A DNA stretch of 64,000 nucleotides from Plutella xylostella (taxonomy: Eukaryota > Arthropoda > Insecta > Lepidoptera > Plutellidae). The stretch lies in contig NC_064009.1 in the NCBI RefSeq assembly GCF_932276165.1, positions 7,750,001 through 7,814,000 on the forward strand. Direction: 5' to 3'. Position 1 is the first letter of the stretch. Each line of letters starts with the position of its first letter. The notes beneath the pieces were generated by a model, which saw nothing but the letters and a program-made list of their open reading frames with translations, was not told where the DNA came from and did no database searches. Below are positions 1-11,126 of this stretch, piece by piece. The position numbers were made by a program, and so were the translations under genes.

Positions 1-57
1 GATAAGGTTCTTTGCCTATGCCTCACATTGGAAGATGCTTGGCTGACGAAGTCTCAC

Positions 58-3000
58 CGATAAGCACGACATAGTGCATGTGTTGTCGGTGCAGCGCGCG
101 CACGAACTGCGGCAGGCCGGCGAAGCGCGCGGTGTCGTATGTGAAGTCGTTCGAGTTGGACATGTAGTCGAGATCGTTCCATTGCACGTCCTGAAATAAG
201 TTAAGTGAATTTATTTATAGGCTTATTTTGTCGTACTGCTGGGAAAAGGTCTCTCCCTGCGTCCTTCATTCATAAATCTATTTCATTGGCTTTATCACTC
301 CAGTTCTTGCATAAGGCGGCCAGGAAATCCTGCCTTTTTTTTATACAGAGCGCCTTTATGAAAGAAGATGTATGAAAACTTTAACGCTAATTCCGTTGCC
401 GCTTGAACTAAAGGTAGCGTATCTGGTTTACTATATTGCCCACTAGGGGCGCTACTTTGTACATAAGAAATGTTTTTATTTATATCGAGAAAAATACTTA
501 CGAAAGGTAGTCCAGCGTCTCTGTTCTTCTGCCATACATCTCGTGTCACGTTTAGACTGCCATAGTTGAATCTGAAAAACATCATAGATTTATACAGTTT
601 ACCATCAGAATAAATAAGGGGGAATTATAAAACGAGCGAACAAAAAAAAACTTTGCGACTGATGATGACATACTGTTTTAATAACTTGAGCGGCATGAAT
701 TTTAGTAAGCGAAAAATTAACTAAACTGACGACGAATATTGATTTATAATAAAATCCAAAACGCGCTTACAAAAAGTGGATTATGATAAATCCATTTCAG
801 ATATTAAAATTTTATCCGAGCGACTTAATTACTAAGTGAGCGACTGGAAATACAGAGAGGGCAACTTCAATATTAAGATAGATTCGATTTTTCTAAGTGA
901 GGTTATACTTAGCGAACTACTAAAAAGTTCACTTTGAGCAAAGTTTTGTATGCTGCTTTATTAATGATTATTGGTTACTGATATTCTATTTGAGGGCTTA
1001 TGTTTTTAGGGTTCCGTAGCCAAAATGGCAAAAACGGAACCCTTATAGTTTCGTCATGTCCGTCTGTCCGTCTGTCCGTCTGTCCGTCTGTCACAGCCGA
1101 TTTACTCGGAAACTATAAGTACTACAGTGATGAAATTTGATGGAAATATGTGTTGTATGAACCGCTACAAAAATATGACACTAAATAGTAAAAAAAAGAA
1201 TTGGGGGTGGGGCCCCCCATACATGTAACTGAGGGATGAAATTTTTTTTTTCGATGTACATACCCGTGTGGGGTATCAATGGAAAGGTCTTTTAAAATGA
1301 TATAAAGTTTTCTAAAAAACATTTTTCTTAAAGTGAACGGTTTTTGAGATATCAGCTCTCAAAGTCGTAAAAAGTATGTCCCCCCCCCTCTATTTTTATA
1401 ACTACGGGGTATAAAATTCTAAAAAAAATAGAGGTGATGCATGCTAATTAACTCTTTCAACGATTTTTGGTTTGATCAAAGTATCTCTTATAGTTTTTGA
1501 GATAGGTTGATTTAACTGTAATTTTGCTGCTACGGAACCCTTTGTGCGCGAGCCCGACTCGCACTTGGCCGGTTTTTTATTTTGATACGCTTCTTTTTGC
1601 TTTGCTTTGCAACGAAAATGCTACAGATTTAAACTATACTATAAGTTTAGTCATATAAGTTCTTTTGTTTTATTTGTTGACGACCAAATGGCGTAGTGGT
1701 TAGTGACCCTGACTACTGAGCCGATGGTCGCGGGTTCGATTCCCGGCTGGGGCAGATATTTGTTTAAACACAGATATTTGTTCTCAGGTCTTGGATGTGC
1801 CCGTAAAATGGCAATAGGCCCGCCCCCTATTAGATTGGGACTAACATAACACTCTGGCGAAAAGTGGGTGCAGCAATGCACCTCTGCCTACCCCGCAAGG
1901 GAGTACATTAGTACAAGGCGTGAGTGCGTGTGTGTGTGTGTGTATTTGTTGTTTCCTTGTGTATTTTTGGTGTGTGGTGCTGGTCACCGAATAAATATTT
2001 TTTTTATCTTTTTTATCTTACCCTGACTACTGAGCCGATGGTCCCGGGTTCGATTGCCCGGCTGGGGCAGATATTTGTTTAAATACAGATATTTGTTCTC
2101 GGGTCTTGGATGTGCCCGTAAAATGGCAATAGGCCCGCCCCCTATTACATTGGGACTAACATAACGCTCTGGCGAAAAGTGGGTGCAGCAATGCACCTCT
2201 GCCTACCCCGCAAGGGAGTACATTAGTACAAGGCGTGAGTGTATGTTTTTTATACTCTGCTCATTAGTGTATTTTTCAAAGTGGTTTTTTGTATTCGAAA
2301 CACTTCATTTAAGATAAAATGCCGCTCAGTATAAAAAATACATTTGCCAAATATTGAAAAAAATGCAGGACGTAACGTTGACACTCAAACAAATATTAGG
2401 TCGCTCAAATATTATGAAGCTGCTCATTTTGTATTTTAAGTAACTCAAATTAATGTTTGTAAGTTGCTGTTCTGTTGATTTCTCGTCACTCGCAGTCAGT
2501 CGCTCACTTAGTAATTCTATAACCCAAATTAATTAATTTTGACACTTAGAACTGTAATTTACAGTCACTCGTTTTATTGCTACCCATAAATAAGTACCTT
2601 ACTATTCGTTGTAATATTTTATACCCCATCCACACGCTTGGCGAACAATGGCAAACAGTCAACAGCAAACAGCAAACACTGACGTGTGGATGGGTGTTTG
2701 TCGTTGTTTGCCTGTTTGTGTTTGTGTTGGCCAGTGTTCGGCATCGGTGTCGGTTTTTCTTGCCAGATCAAAGGATGTTTGGCGAACAGTTTGCTACGTA
2801 TCCACACGTCTGGCAGCGGTCAGTATGCGCGCTAGCATTGCGGGAGGCGGACGTATCAACTTGCTACACTTTTTTGTTAGCGCGCAAAGCGTGAAAATGT
2901 CTGATTGATCAGCACCTACGATTCTGTAATTTTTGGAGGCTTATCAAAATAAAAATATAAAACAAATTAAAGCCCAAATAAAGCAGTACATTGTACGATA

Positions 3001-6000
3001 GAATAGAATAGAATATTGCTTTATTGAACACCACATAAATCAGACATACAAAAAACATACTTATAGACTAGAACTAATGTACAATAGGCGGCCTTATCGC
3101 TGAGAGCGATCTCTTACAGGCAACCTTATATGTTGCGGAAACAAATTTCTATGTATTTTTATTATCCCACCATCGTCTTTGCTTTCTTCTTATTTTCCTT
3201 TTTTCTTTCTCTTGCTTTAATTTATGTAATAAAAATATGTCAACCCGAAAGTAATAGCCCGCCGTGTTTGCCGATTCGGAATGTTATGAACGTTCGCCGA
3301 GCATGTGGATGGCTGTTTGTGTTGGGTGATTGTGGTTGGTGTTTGGGGCTTCGTTTGCTGTTTGCGGTGTTTGTGACAAACAGCAAGCGTTTGGATGGGG
3401 CTTTAGACACCACAAATATCAATTTTTGAGGTAGATCGCGCTGAAGGCGCCACTTTGAGGGCGAGATTATTTTTATAGTTTACACTAACTATAAACACCT
3501 GTATATGTATACTGGGCCTGCAGTACATAATGTGCATGTAAATATACTTCAAGACGACTATCACGCACGCTATTACAATCATAAGTATAATTACTATCTC
3601 CACAACATACTTGCACAAATGAAACCCAAGAGCCCAGTACGGCGGCATCGCGGGGCGTCCCACCAGCGCCGTGTACTCGGCCAGCACCTCGTTGGGGGCG
3701 TCCCCCAGCACTAGCAGGAAGTTGAGTATGCCCCCGATAGTTCTGTAGGTTAGTGCTGGAGTTGGTTGGGTTACTATGTCTGTGGGGAGATGTAGTTTTT
3801 ATTAAATTTTGGGTTATATATGGAAGATTTTTGTAAGCCTGTCGATAAGAAAAATGGAAGGGAAGGTAGGACTAGTGTCAGTAGGAAAATTCCTCTGCAT
3901 TCTAGTGGTAGAAGCTCTGCCTGAGACCATAATTTTGTGTTCCCTATTTGCAGATTTAAGTTTGGTTAGAACATCTAGGTCTTAGATGTAGATTCTAGGA
4001 TATTTCAGTTTGGATAAAGTCCATGCTGCCATTCGGTTATGTTATGACGACTTTAAGAGAGTGATAGAACCTACTTGTGCACTATTATCTACTCTTGATA
4101 AAGGTCTTAATAACATTGACTTCTTTAGTCAAATTCTTTAGTCAAGATCATTAAGTATAATTGTTATAGTTATACATAGAATACAATAATTAAAATAAGC
4201 AAGTATTATTTTACCCATAGCATTAGAGTTGAGAAGCACCATGCCATGGCTCTTGCCAGAGTCTTCAAGCCCGAGGTGGAACGGATGAGATCCGTATAGC
4301 GGGGTCTGGAAACAAGTTTTATACAGTATGAGACTAAAAAACATATACAGGGTGTTGCAAAACTGGCATACTAAGCCGAAAGATCCTGACTCAGGGGGTC
4401 ATTCTGAACATCTTTTGTTCTACGACTTTTGGAAATTCGCGAAGTACATGAAGGACTTCGCATATAATAAGTACCTACGTTACTTATGAGGATAGATCTA
4501 AATAATTATATTGTTATTAACTTAATTACAGACCAACCATATGTATATTTTTTTGTGCTTGAAAACTGGTGCCCAATTTGTCAACAAAAATATTACAGTA
4601 CTCTTACTATAGGTACTTACATTTTCCACCGGCACACTGTCAGAGTTGAATATCGTATAAACTTGCCAGTTCATATCGACTCGCAACGGGCCCTGTCTCT
4701 CACCGATACCGTAGATCTTGTTCGTAGGCAATAACGTCGACATTTGCAGGAATTTGTCCGAGAGAATCATTCCACCAACATTTTGGCTATCCAATCTGTA
4801 AAATAAAAATGTTGGATTTAGTACAGCTGTACGCGTATATTTGTGAGTTCGAACCTCGAAGAGAATAAATATGTTGTTAAACGTAGGTCATATTTGTTCT
4901 AGGGTCCTGAATGATGATACATTGCATTCCAGAAGGGTTTTACGCTACCTTAAAATAAATACATTGCTACCTTGCTTTGACATTATACAGACAGAAAGCA
5001 AAAGACATAGAATAATTATTGTCGACGTTAGCTTATTCTGCAACTCGGCATTACTGTCTGAAATCCAGAAATGGGTTCGGCAAGTTACAGAGTATTTGTT
5101 CATTAAGAACATTATTGAAATCTGATTCTATGTTTTAATTTATTCCTTGTCTTCATAACTCACATGGTAACATTATCGTCATTCCTGATGACCTTGAACC
5201 CCACCGTGGCACTCTCGACTACTACTCTGTACTTGAGATTGTTGATGGGCCCCGTCACCAGCGGGATCTCGGGGTAGGGGGGCACGAAGCGCTTGTTCTC
5301 TGCGTCGTATATCTGTAACAATGGTTTGTAACTTTGGAAACGTGGTCCAACAGTGGACGATAGGCTGTTGATGTTATAAGAAAAACTGGATACCTAGTGG
5401 ACTTTTTATATCTACAGGGTGGAATTGCATCAGCGTAATTTCCGTCAGCAAGTGGGATGCAATGGGTATATATAGTACACCTTGGCCAAGACTACCAGTA
5501 GTGGAAAGCTATAGGCTGATGATGATGATGAAATAATTAATACTTATTATCATAAATTCGAAAGTGTGTTTACCTTCCTTTAAGACTAAAGATCTTCTCA
5601 TTTATGCCACATTTCATTTAAATCTCACCTTGATTTGCAGCGCCCCATTAGACAGATACTTAAAGTCCATGTTGACCAGATCAAAGTCACCCGGATATCC
5701 GGACGGACGCATTCTCTCCAAACACACGGATATCCCGTGCCGAGTCTCGCTCATGTTTACGAAGTGGAACGTGTCGTAGTACGGACGGTAGATGATAGTT
5801 TGTTGGAGTTCGGATGAAGCTGTTGACAGCTGTTGTTGTTCTTGTAACGCGTACAGTTACAGAAACAAAACGGCGACAGGACACATGCCACCTCGCCCTA
5901 TTTATGTATTTCCTTCCTACTCGCTTATAAAACGGCCGCCATTTCCAAATTGTTTCTTTATCTGAGCATGTTATACCCATGTCTTTAAAATAAGTTCTTT

Positions 6001-8873
6001 TTGTTTTTTACCTATTTTTAGATAAAATGACTTACCTTAATCTGCAGCGCCCCATTAGACAGATACTTAAAGTCCATGTTGACCAGATCAAAGTCGCCCG
6101 GATACCCGGACGGACGCATTCTCTCCAGGCACACGGATATGCCGTGCCGGGTCTCACTCATGTTCACGAAGTGGAATGTGTCGTAGTCCGGCGGGTAGAA
6201 GCAGTATGGTTTGCCGAGGGATCCGTATTTAGTTGTGGTGGCGTTCCAGCAGCAACCTGGGAGGGAATTTAGGTTTTAGTCTGCGGGTACAAAACTTGCG
6301 ACGGGCGGATCGACGGCGGGGCGGCGCGGCGGCGATGTAATCAAATGCATTGAAACATAGCGTTGTGTACGAAACCGGAAACGGCGGAGCAACTTAGTGA
6401 TGAAATGGTAGTGTAGTAAAGTGAGGGAGCAAGGGAGGTAGGATGGCTGAATGAAAATAATGCAGAGCTGGTTCCTGACACACAGGTCACCCTAGTTTAG
6501 GAACCAGGGCTACCCCACCTTGTATGTTTTTACTTATTACAATAAAGATATAGACGACCGAATGGCGTAGTGGTTAGTGACCCTGACTACTGAGCCGATG
6601 GTCCCGGGTTCGATTCCCGGCTGGGGCACATATTTGTTTGAACACAGATATTTGTTCTCGGGTCTTGGATGTGCCCGTAAAATGGCAATAGGCCCGCCCC
6701 CTATTACATTGGGACTAACATAACACTCTGGCGAAAAGTGGGTGCAGCAATGCACCTCTGCCTACCCCGCAAGGGAGTACATTAGTACAAGGCGTGAGTG
6801 CGTGTTTTTTTTTTTTTTACAATAAAGATATTATGTTTATGTTTAGATGTTAAGTATAAGGACAGGTAGATAAGAGGAAGCATGAGTAAATTTTACACAG
6901 AATAAAATTCTCCTTTAAAATAGAATAAAATACACTTTTATATGTGTGTTTGTCTGCAGGTAGCATCAAAACAGACACAAATGTTTAAAAAAATTGAGTA
7001 AGATAATAATGTGTGCTGTTGATACATTATATTCTGAAGACAACTTCAGTCAAAATACAACCACAAATATCCTGAATAACCTTTCTTACCTCTTTTAATA
7101 CACCCTTCCTCACTGGCTCCATCTTGTGGAAAACAATCGAAGCGTCGATCCATAGTGACTTTTGAACACAACCCATTCAGGGTAGCCAGAGGTCGCTCCA
7201 TATAACTCTTCTTGTTCAGTTCGGGTTTCTTTCTGTACTTGTCTGTTATATTCAATTTGTTCTTTGTACTCAGATTGTTGTGATCGTGGTAGTGATGCTC
7301 TGGGGTAGGCTGTAAAGTAATGAAGTATTCTCTTGATATGAAAGTTTAACAGTTTATTCTAAATGATTTTCTGGTATAGATACAAATCAAGTATATTAAA
7401 TTTATACAACTATACATAACTTTTTAGTTTTGACTTCAAGATGGATAGTGTTTTCTCCTGTACATACTAACTTATTAGTAATCCAGTTAGTATATACAGG
7501 AAATAACCAATATTTAACCATTAAAATCAAGAAAATACATCACAAAAATGACCTTTTCCGTAGTAGCAGCGGCAGCAGCAGCCAGCAGATCCGCATGATG
7601 CGCTCGCTCCCACAGCTTCCTGTAATGCTGGTCACCACCCGCGCCAACCAGAGACACCACGCCCACCCACACCGCCACACAGAGCACCCCGACTAGCGCC
7701 ATGAGGATCAGCGTCGAGCCACACTGCTGCCAGAACTCCACCAAACGCTGGTAGAAGGTGGCTTGGGCCGAGAACCGCTGGTATCTGAAAGGTGATTAGT
7801 TTATTCAGTTGATGGGTGTAAAATGCTGAAAAGAATGCTCATGGGCCTGGGATGGCTCGCAGTAGTTCAAATGTTCGTGCATGCATGGTTAATGCAAGCT
7901 AGGAGCACACATTATGAGTTTTTTTTGCATTTCAAGACATAACCCAACAGGGTCAACTGACAGCTTTTGTATAAGAAAATACAGATAGTGTAGCATAGTA
8001 AACTTAATTGTATTGTGTATAAACAATAGCATAATATTATTGTGTTTCATTATTGGTAGATTAGTGCAAATGTAGTGTGAAGTATACACCTGTATAGCTT
8101 AGTATTTTGCTTTCAAATCCATCCTTAATAATTATATCTATAAATATCCTTTATTATGTAAATATAATCTTATCAGTGTACAGTTTATTGAACCTATTAA
8201 TTGAATGTAAACAAAGACACAGCAGAAAGGTCAATAGTCCAATTATAGGAGGAACTGAGTTATTGTTCACTGGGTCATTGGTTATTGGGCATTGTCTGAA
8301 AACTTGATGATCAATACTAAACAATGATACTAGACTATTGACTTCAAGTTAATCTGAATAAGATGCTTAATATTAAGTGTATACGCATTTTACATAATAT
8401 GTTATTGACAACATACTTACAAGATTGCTTTGGCCTATATTATAAGCAAGTAATGGTAAGGTAAATTAAACATATACTTTAAAAACATGTTACCTATGCT
8501 CTCTGGACGATTCGCCCTCATTCTTCGGCTTAGGGACAACACCACTGAAGAGTGACCCCTTGTTGTTAGTAGCATTGTGCCTTCCGAAAGGCGCGAAGGA
8601 TGACGACCCTCTCCTCTTCCACGACACATTCTTCCCTCCGCCCAGGGACGTCTCCCTCAACTCCTGGGCGTCTTTACCCGACGGCTCACCCTCGTCCTCA
8701 GCTTTAGAGCCCTTATCGCTCTCATAACATAGCCGATAGTTGATATTGTCATTCAAAGTCAACAAATCGGTCTTCGAGCCCGGAGACTTGTCGCAGAAAT
8801 CTTCGAAGGACACTATCTCGTAGTCCTCATCGTCGTCGCCGGTTTTGTCCGGTTTGTAAGGTATTTTCGGCAT
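58..8873 (-). CDS. GH31 alpha-glucosidase, lysosomal/maltase type (5' ten exons; gene continues past left edge)
   Basis: The product should hydrolyse alpha-1,4-linked glucose from glycogen or maltose at a lysosomal or surface membrane. Exons joined in phase (minus): 8873-8494, 7784-7553, 7309-7090, 6256-6036, 5312-5164, 4795-4621, 4305-4215, 3779-3611, 571-502, 190-58, about 613 codons. All introns are GT-AG. Only the donor at 7553 (AAG|GTCATT) is weak, and TTT|GTGATG a little downstream is also in phase. The order is an acidic cytosolic N-terminus, one membrane segment (ILMALVGVLCVAVWVGVVSL, exon 2), a trefoil split over exons 3 and 4 (CFPQDGASEEGC, then GCCWN), then GH31 blocks IYGIGER, LYGSHPF, RTIGGIL, RPAMPPYWALGFHLC and DVQWNDLDYM. 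This is the type II membrane form of the family. The catalytic nucleophile and acid/base lie on exons outside the window. The ATG at 8873 is the first in the exon-1 frame. It is transcribed divergently from the zucchini-like gene. The exact paralogue is uncertain, so no symbol is given. Confidence 0.93.
1002..1578 (+). repeat. 575-bp interspersed repeat, copy 1
   Basis: It starts tttttagggttccgtagcc and ends cgcacttggccggtttttt. The inner ends are inverted (gggttccgtagc against gctacggaaccc). Copies 2 (10016-10588) and 3 (60107-60672, inverted) are nearly identical. It contains a short run of gtccgtct units. There is no coding capacity beyond a 66-codon open frame that is present only because the copies are alike. 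I recognise the edges as common in Lepidoptera but cannot assign a class. Confidence 0.85.
1680..1943 (+). mobile_element. tRNA-derived SINE, copy 1 (full length)
   Basis: The head is tRNA-like with an A box (tggcgtagtgg) and a B box (ggttcgattcc). The body has the segments cttggatgtgcccgtaaaat and ccccgcaagggagtacatta, and the tail is a (gt)n run. Five copies occur in the window. RNA polymerase III promoter boxes are intact. It sits in an intron of the GH31 gene, in the opposite orientation to the gene. Confidence 0.9.
2021..2250 (+). mobile_element. tRNA-derived SINE, copy 2 (head truncated)
   Basis: Same family as the copy 80 bp upstream and in the same orientation. It begins at ccctgactactgagccgatg, so the A box is missing and only the B box remains. 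It is probably a dead copy. Confidence 0.88.
2624..3400. mobile_element. Non-autonomous DNA-transposon-like element with ends ccccatcca
   Basis: The left end ccccatccacacgcttg is the imperfect inverse of the right end caagcgtttggatgggg. Both flanks are rich in short units of cagcaaacagcaaac. A LINE 3' end (2998-3127) lies inside, which splits the original element. No transposase is seen. The target duplication is unclear. Confidence 0.6.
2998..3127 (-). mobile_element. 3' end of a non-LTR retrotransposon (ggccgcc family)
   Basis: Read on the minus strand it runs from the conserved agagatcgct...ggccgcctattgtac block to a tail of tattc repeats, the usual end of a lepidopteran LINE tail. Other fragments of this 3' end occur at 20845-20900, 36935-36985 and 47918-47965. 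Only the untranslated end is present. Confidence 0.7.
4348..4480. mobile_element. MITE end, cagggtgttgcaa type
   Basis: The sequence tatacagggtgttgcaaaac begins just after TATA. A reverse-oriented end of the same kind, ttgcaacaccctgta, is found near 14886. Only one end is clear here, so the extent is approximate. It lies in the GH31 intron between exons 4795-4621 and 4305-4215, just upstream of the exon start at 4305. Confidence 0.4.
5490..5535 (+). mobile_element. LINE 3' end with (gat)n tail
   Basis: The stretch cagtagtggaaagctatagg followed by ctgatgatgatgatga matches the usual end of lepidopteran RTE-like LINEs. Only a few tens of bases remain. A related remnant with coding sense lies at 25322-25470 on the minus strand. 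Confidence 0.45.
5629..5819 (-). CDS. Tandem duplicate of the GH31 trefoil exon, candidate mutually exclusive exon
   Basis: Its last 50 codons (5629-5778) encode exactly the same peptide as the end of exon 6256-6036, from YDTFHFVNMSE to LSNGALQIK. I count 11 base differences, all synonymous. A donor (AAG|GTGAGA) follows, and an acceptor CAG at 5820-5822 gives a 191-nt exon. That exon enters and leaves in the same phases as the 221-nt exon (2 extra bases at the start, whole codon at the end). The first 13 or so codons (SSELQQTII...) are unrelated to exon 6256-6036, so this form would lose the last three cysteines of the trefoil (GCCWN and PYC). Using both exons in one mRNA would break the frame. 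It could also be a recently duplicated, unused exon. The acceptor has a weak pyrimidine tract. Confidence 0.6.
6553..6822 (+). mobile_element. tRNA-derived SINE, copy 3
   Basis: Full head with A and B boxes, full body, and a tail ending in a t-run. It differs from copy 1 by only a few bases. It lies in the GH31 intron between exons 7309-7090 and 6256-6036, opposite to the gene's orientation. Confidence 0.9.
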
Positions 8874-8886
8874 TGTTGTGATTGTT

Positions 8887-8910
8887 TTAACGGTCACAAA
8901 GACGCGCCAT
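8887..8910 (-). promoter_or_regulatory. Upstream ORF in the GH31 5' leader
   Basis: A seven-codon frame (MARLCDR, stop) lies 13 nt upstream of the start codon at 8873 in a different frame. If the leader extends this far it could reduce initiation at the main ATG. The transcription start is not known. Confidence 0.4.
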
Positions 8911-9509
8911 TGGAGGTTACTTCATTTATTTTTAAGAAGCTCTTTTCAGCGGTTCATGAATTAAAATATATTTTTATTACCACTGTTAAATAAAGCGCAC
9001 AATATAAGATCACAAGAAACCGTAGTGTTTACTTTAGAAAAGTATTTTTAGAAATGAAAATAAAGGAAAACGCTCGCTCATTTGCCTTTCGTTCGATTTT
9101 ATGATAACGTTCATGTAGTCAACTTTAGATGTCAGTTCATTTGACAACACGGTTTTTTGCTACATGAACATTAGTGCGGGCCTTGGGATGCCGTTATTAT
9201 TCTGAGGCTCTCAAAGACTATAATAAAACTAATAAATAGCCGAAAAGGCCGAATTGACAAATTGGTTCCGTATTTTATTTAATTTTTCCGCATACAGTTG
9301 CACATTGTACAATTATTTGTGGCTAAACAAAAATAACTACCAACATAAATAAAAGTGTGTAGACCGTAGATTTTATCAGGTTAATAATTTTCAAAAAGAG
9401 GGTATTTCTAAAAATCGCAGGCGTGGACAAAATGGTGAACTGCTGACTAGAGGGAAAGTTTTGTTCTAGTTTATTTTAATAAATCAATGAAAATCGACAA
9501 GAAATAATT
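8911..9509. promoter_or_regulatory. Shared divergent promoter region between the GH31 and zucchini-like genes
   Basis: About 600 bp separate the two divergent leaders, so the core promoters of both must lie here or in the leaders. I see no convincing TATA box. On the plus side two short upstream ORFs precede the zucchini-like start: 9432-9446 (MVNC) and 9487-9507 (MKIDKK). The second stops 2 nt before the main ATG. Confidence 0.5.
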
Positions 9510-11126
9510 ATGGCCTGGAAAAGTGTGAAGGTCTTACTAGCTTCTACAGCTACAATCGCTGTTGCTTCACAAGTGGTAAAAAAGTTATATAAGTATTTCA
9601 CAACCAAAGAAAGTACACGCTTAGATGGGACAGAAAATGATACATGCAGTGAAGCCGTGAATATAAAATATCGTGAAATAAATGATGTGATATTATTTTC
9701 TGACAACGTCGTTCGTCACACTATAAGAGTTCCTCCGAATAGAGATGTAACAGTGTGTGAGGGTCGAGAGCAAAATTGCTTTAAACTCATCAGATACATC
9801 AAGTCTGCACGTGAAACAATGGATGTATGCATGTACTTGATTACTAGCAATGAAATAGCAGAGCAGATTATTAGATTGGGACAGCGACATGTACTGGTCA
9901 GAATAATTGTCGATAGTGAAATGGCCCTCAGCCCTCCCTCGCAAATCAAGAGGCTGAAAGAATACAGTAAGTAGTTTTAAACTTACTTATAAACGTTAAC
10001 TATAAAGTTCAAAGCTTTTTAGGGTTCCGTAGCCAAAATGGCAAAAACGGAACCCTTATAGTTTCGTCATGTCCGTCTGTCCGTCTGTCCGTCTGTCACA
10101 GCCGATTTACTCGGAAACTATAAGTACTACAGTGATGAAATTTGATGGGAATATGTGTTGTATGAACCGCTACAAAAATATGACACTAAATAGTAAAAAA
10201 AAGAATTGGGGGTGGGGCCCCCCATACATGTAACTGAGAGATGAAATTTTTTTTTTCGATGTACATACCCGTGTGGGGTATCAATGGAAAGGTCTTTTAA
10301 AATGATATAAAGTTTTCTAAAAAACATTTTTCTTAAAGTGAACGGTTTTTGAGATATCAGCTCTCAAAGTCGTAAAAAGTATGTCCCCCCCCCTCTATTT
10401 TTATAACTACGGGGTATAAAATTCTAAAAAAAATAGAGGTGATGCATGCTAATTAACTCTTTCAACGATTTTTGGTTTGATCAAAGTATCTCTTATAGTT
10501 TTTGAGATAGGTTGATTTAACTGTAATATTATATTTGCTGCTACGGAACCCTTTGTGCGCGAGCCCGACTCGCACTTGGCCGGTTTTTGTTAAGATGAGT
10601 TTAATATATATTTTTTTATTTCAGGTTTTATCCAAGTACAAACCAGCAATAAATCAGTGTTGATGCATCATAAATTTTGCGTCATTGACGGGCCCAATGC
10701 CATAAAAAGGAAGAACATTTTAAAATCTTACGCTGAGAAGTTAAACATTCACGTTTCAGCGACGCAAACATCGACACAACTGAAACCTAAGCCATCAAAA
10801 GCATTTGTCATGTCTGGTTCTTTAAACTGGTCTACTCAAGCTATGGTATCAAACTGTGAAAGTGTCATTGTAACTTCTAACGCAAACATTGTTAGTAAAT
10901 TTGAAAAAGAGTTCGATAGCTTGTGGACTGAAAATGAACCGGTAAGTTTTGTGGCGTACCTATTAACTAGGTACAATACAATATAAAAATGTCAGTATCA
11001 CCATATTCATATCCTCTTCATTTAAATATATACCTTTAACACACTGCTAAAACTGTATCGTAGGGCAGGAGCTGTAAAAAACTGATTATTCAATAGCATT
11101 TTGTTTGTTTTTAGGCCTTCAAATAA
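9510..11126 (+). CDS. zuc: Zucchini/PLD6-like mitochondrial phospholipase-D-fold endonuclease
   Basis: Members of this family sit on the outer mitochondrial membrane and cut piRNA precursors to make phased piRNA 5' ends. Three exons join in phase: 9510-9966, 10625-10941 and 11115-11126, giving 261 residues. The last exon encodes only AFK and the stop. A short hydrophobic stretch near the N-terminus (LLASTATIAVA) would be the membrane anchor. The single HKD motif is H167-x-K169-x4-D174 (HHKFCVID), followed by GSLNW at 217-221. One HKD per chain is the zucchini/PLD6 pattern, which works as a dimer. A lysine-rich stretch of about 40 residues lies between HKD and GSLNW; I recall these motifs being closer in other members. 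The first intron carries the 575-bp repeat. The start follows a uORF by 2 nt. The symbol rests on family recognition, not on an alignment. Confidence 0.88.
10016..10588 (+). repeat. 575-bp interspersed repeat, copy 2 (intron of zuc-like gene)
   Basis: Nearly identical to the copy at 1002-1578, with a few base changes and a small tattat insertion near the right end. It fills most of the 658-bp first intron and ends about 35 bp before the acceptor at 10624, so it leaves the branch and acceptor region intact. Confidence 0.85.

Larger units (their letters stand above)
191..3610 (-). other. Introns of the GH31 gene filled with repeats
   Basis: These two introns (191-501 and 572-3610) flank the 70-nt exon 571-502. 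The larger one holds the 575-bp repeat (1002-1578), two SINE copies, and a DNA-transposon-like element with a LINE tail. I see no other coding segment in it. The open frames here are parts of these repeats or intron read-through. Confidence 0.7.

Noticed and set aside
1122..1322. 66-residue ORF shared by three places (1122, 10127, 60369)
   Set aside because: It lies inside the 575-bp repeat and is shared because the copies are recent. It is not domain-like and its start has no context.
1680..1753. A tRNA gene, from the A and B boxes and T-arm-like sequence
   Set aside because: It is the head of a SINE found five times with the same downstream body. The acceptor and anticodon stems do not form a clean cloverleaf by eye.
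1651..1881. Minus-strand ORF starting MHCCTHFSPE, also at 1984-2196 and 6537-6755
   Set aside because: These frames are the antisense of SINE copies and recur only because the SINE does.
5635..5817. Plus-strand ORFs over the duplicated trefoil exons (also 6027-6272)
   Set aside because: Antisense shadows of the GH31 exons, which have splice sites and a recognised family on the minus strand.
9693..9949. Minus-strand ORFs over zuc-like exon 1
   Set aside because: Shadows of the coding exon on the other strand.
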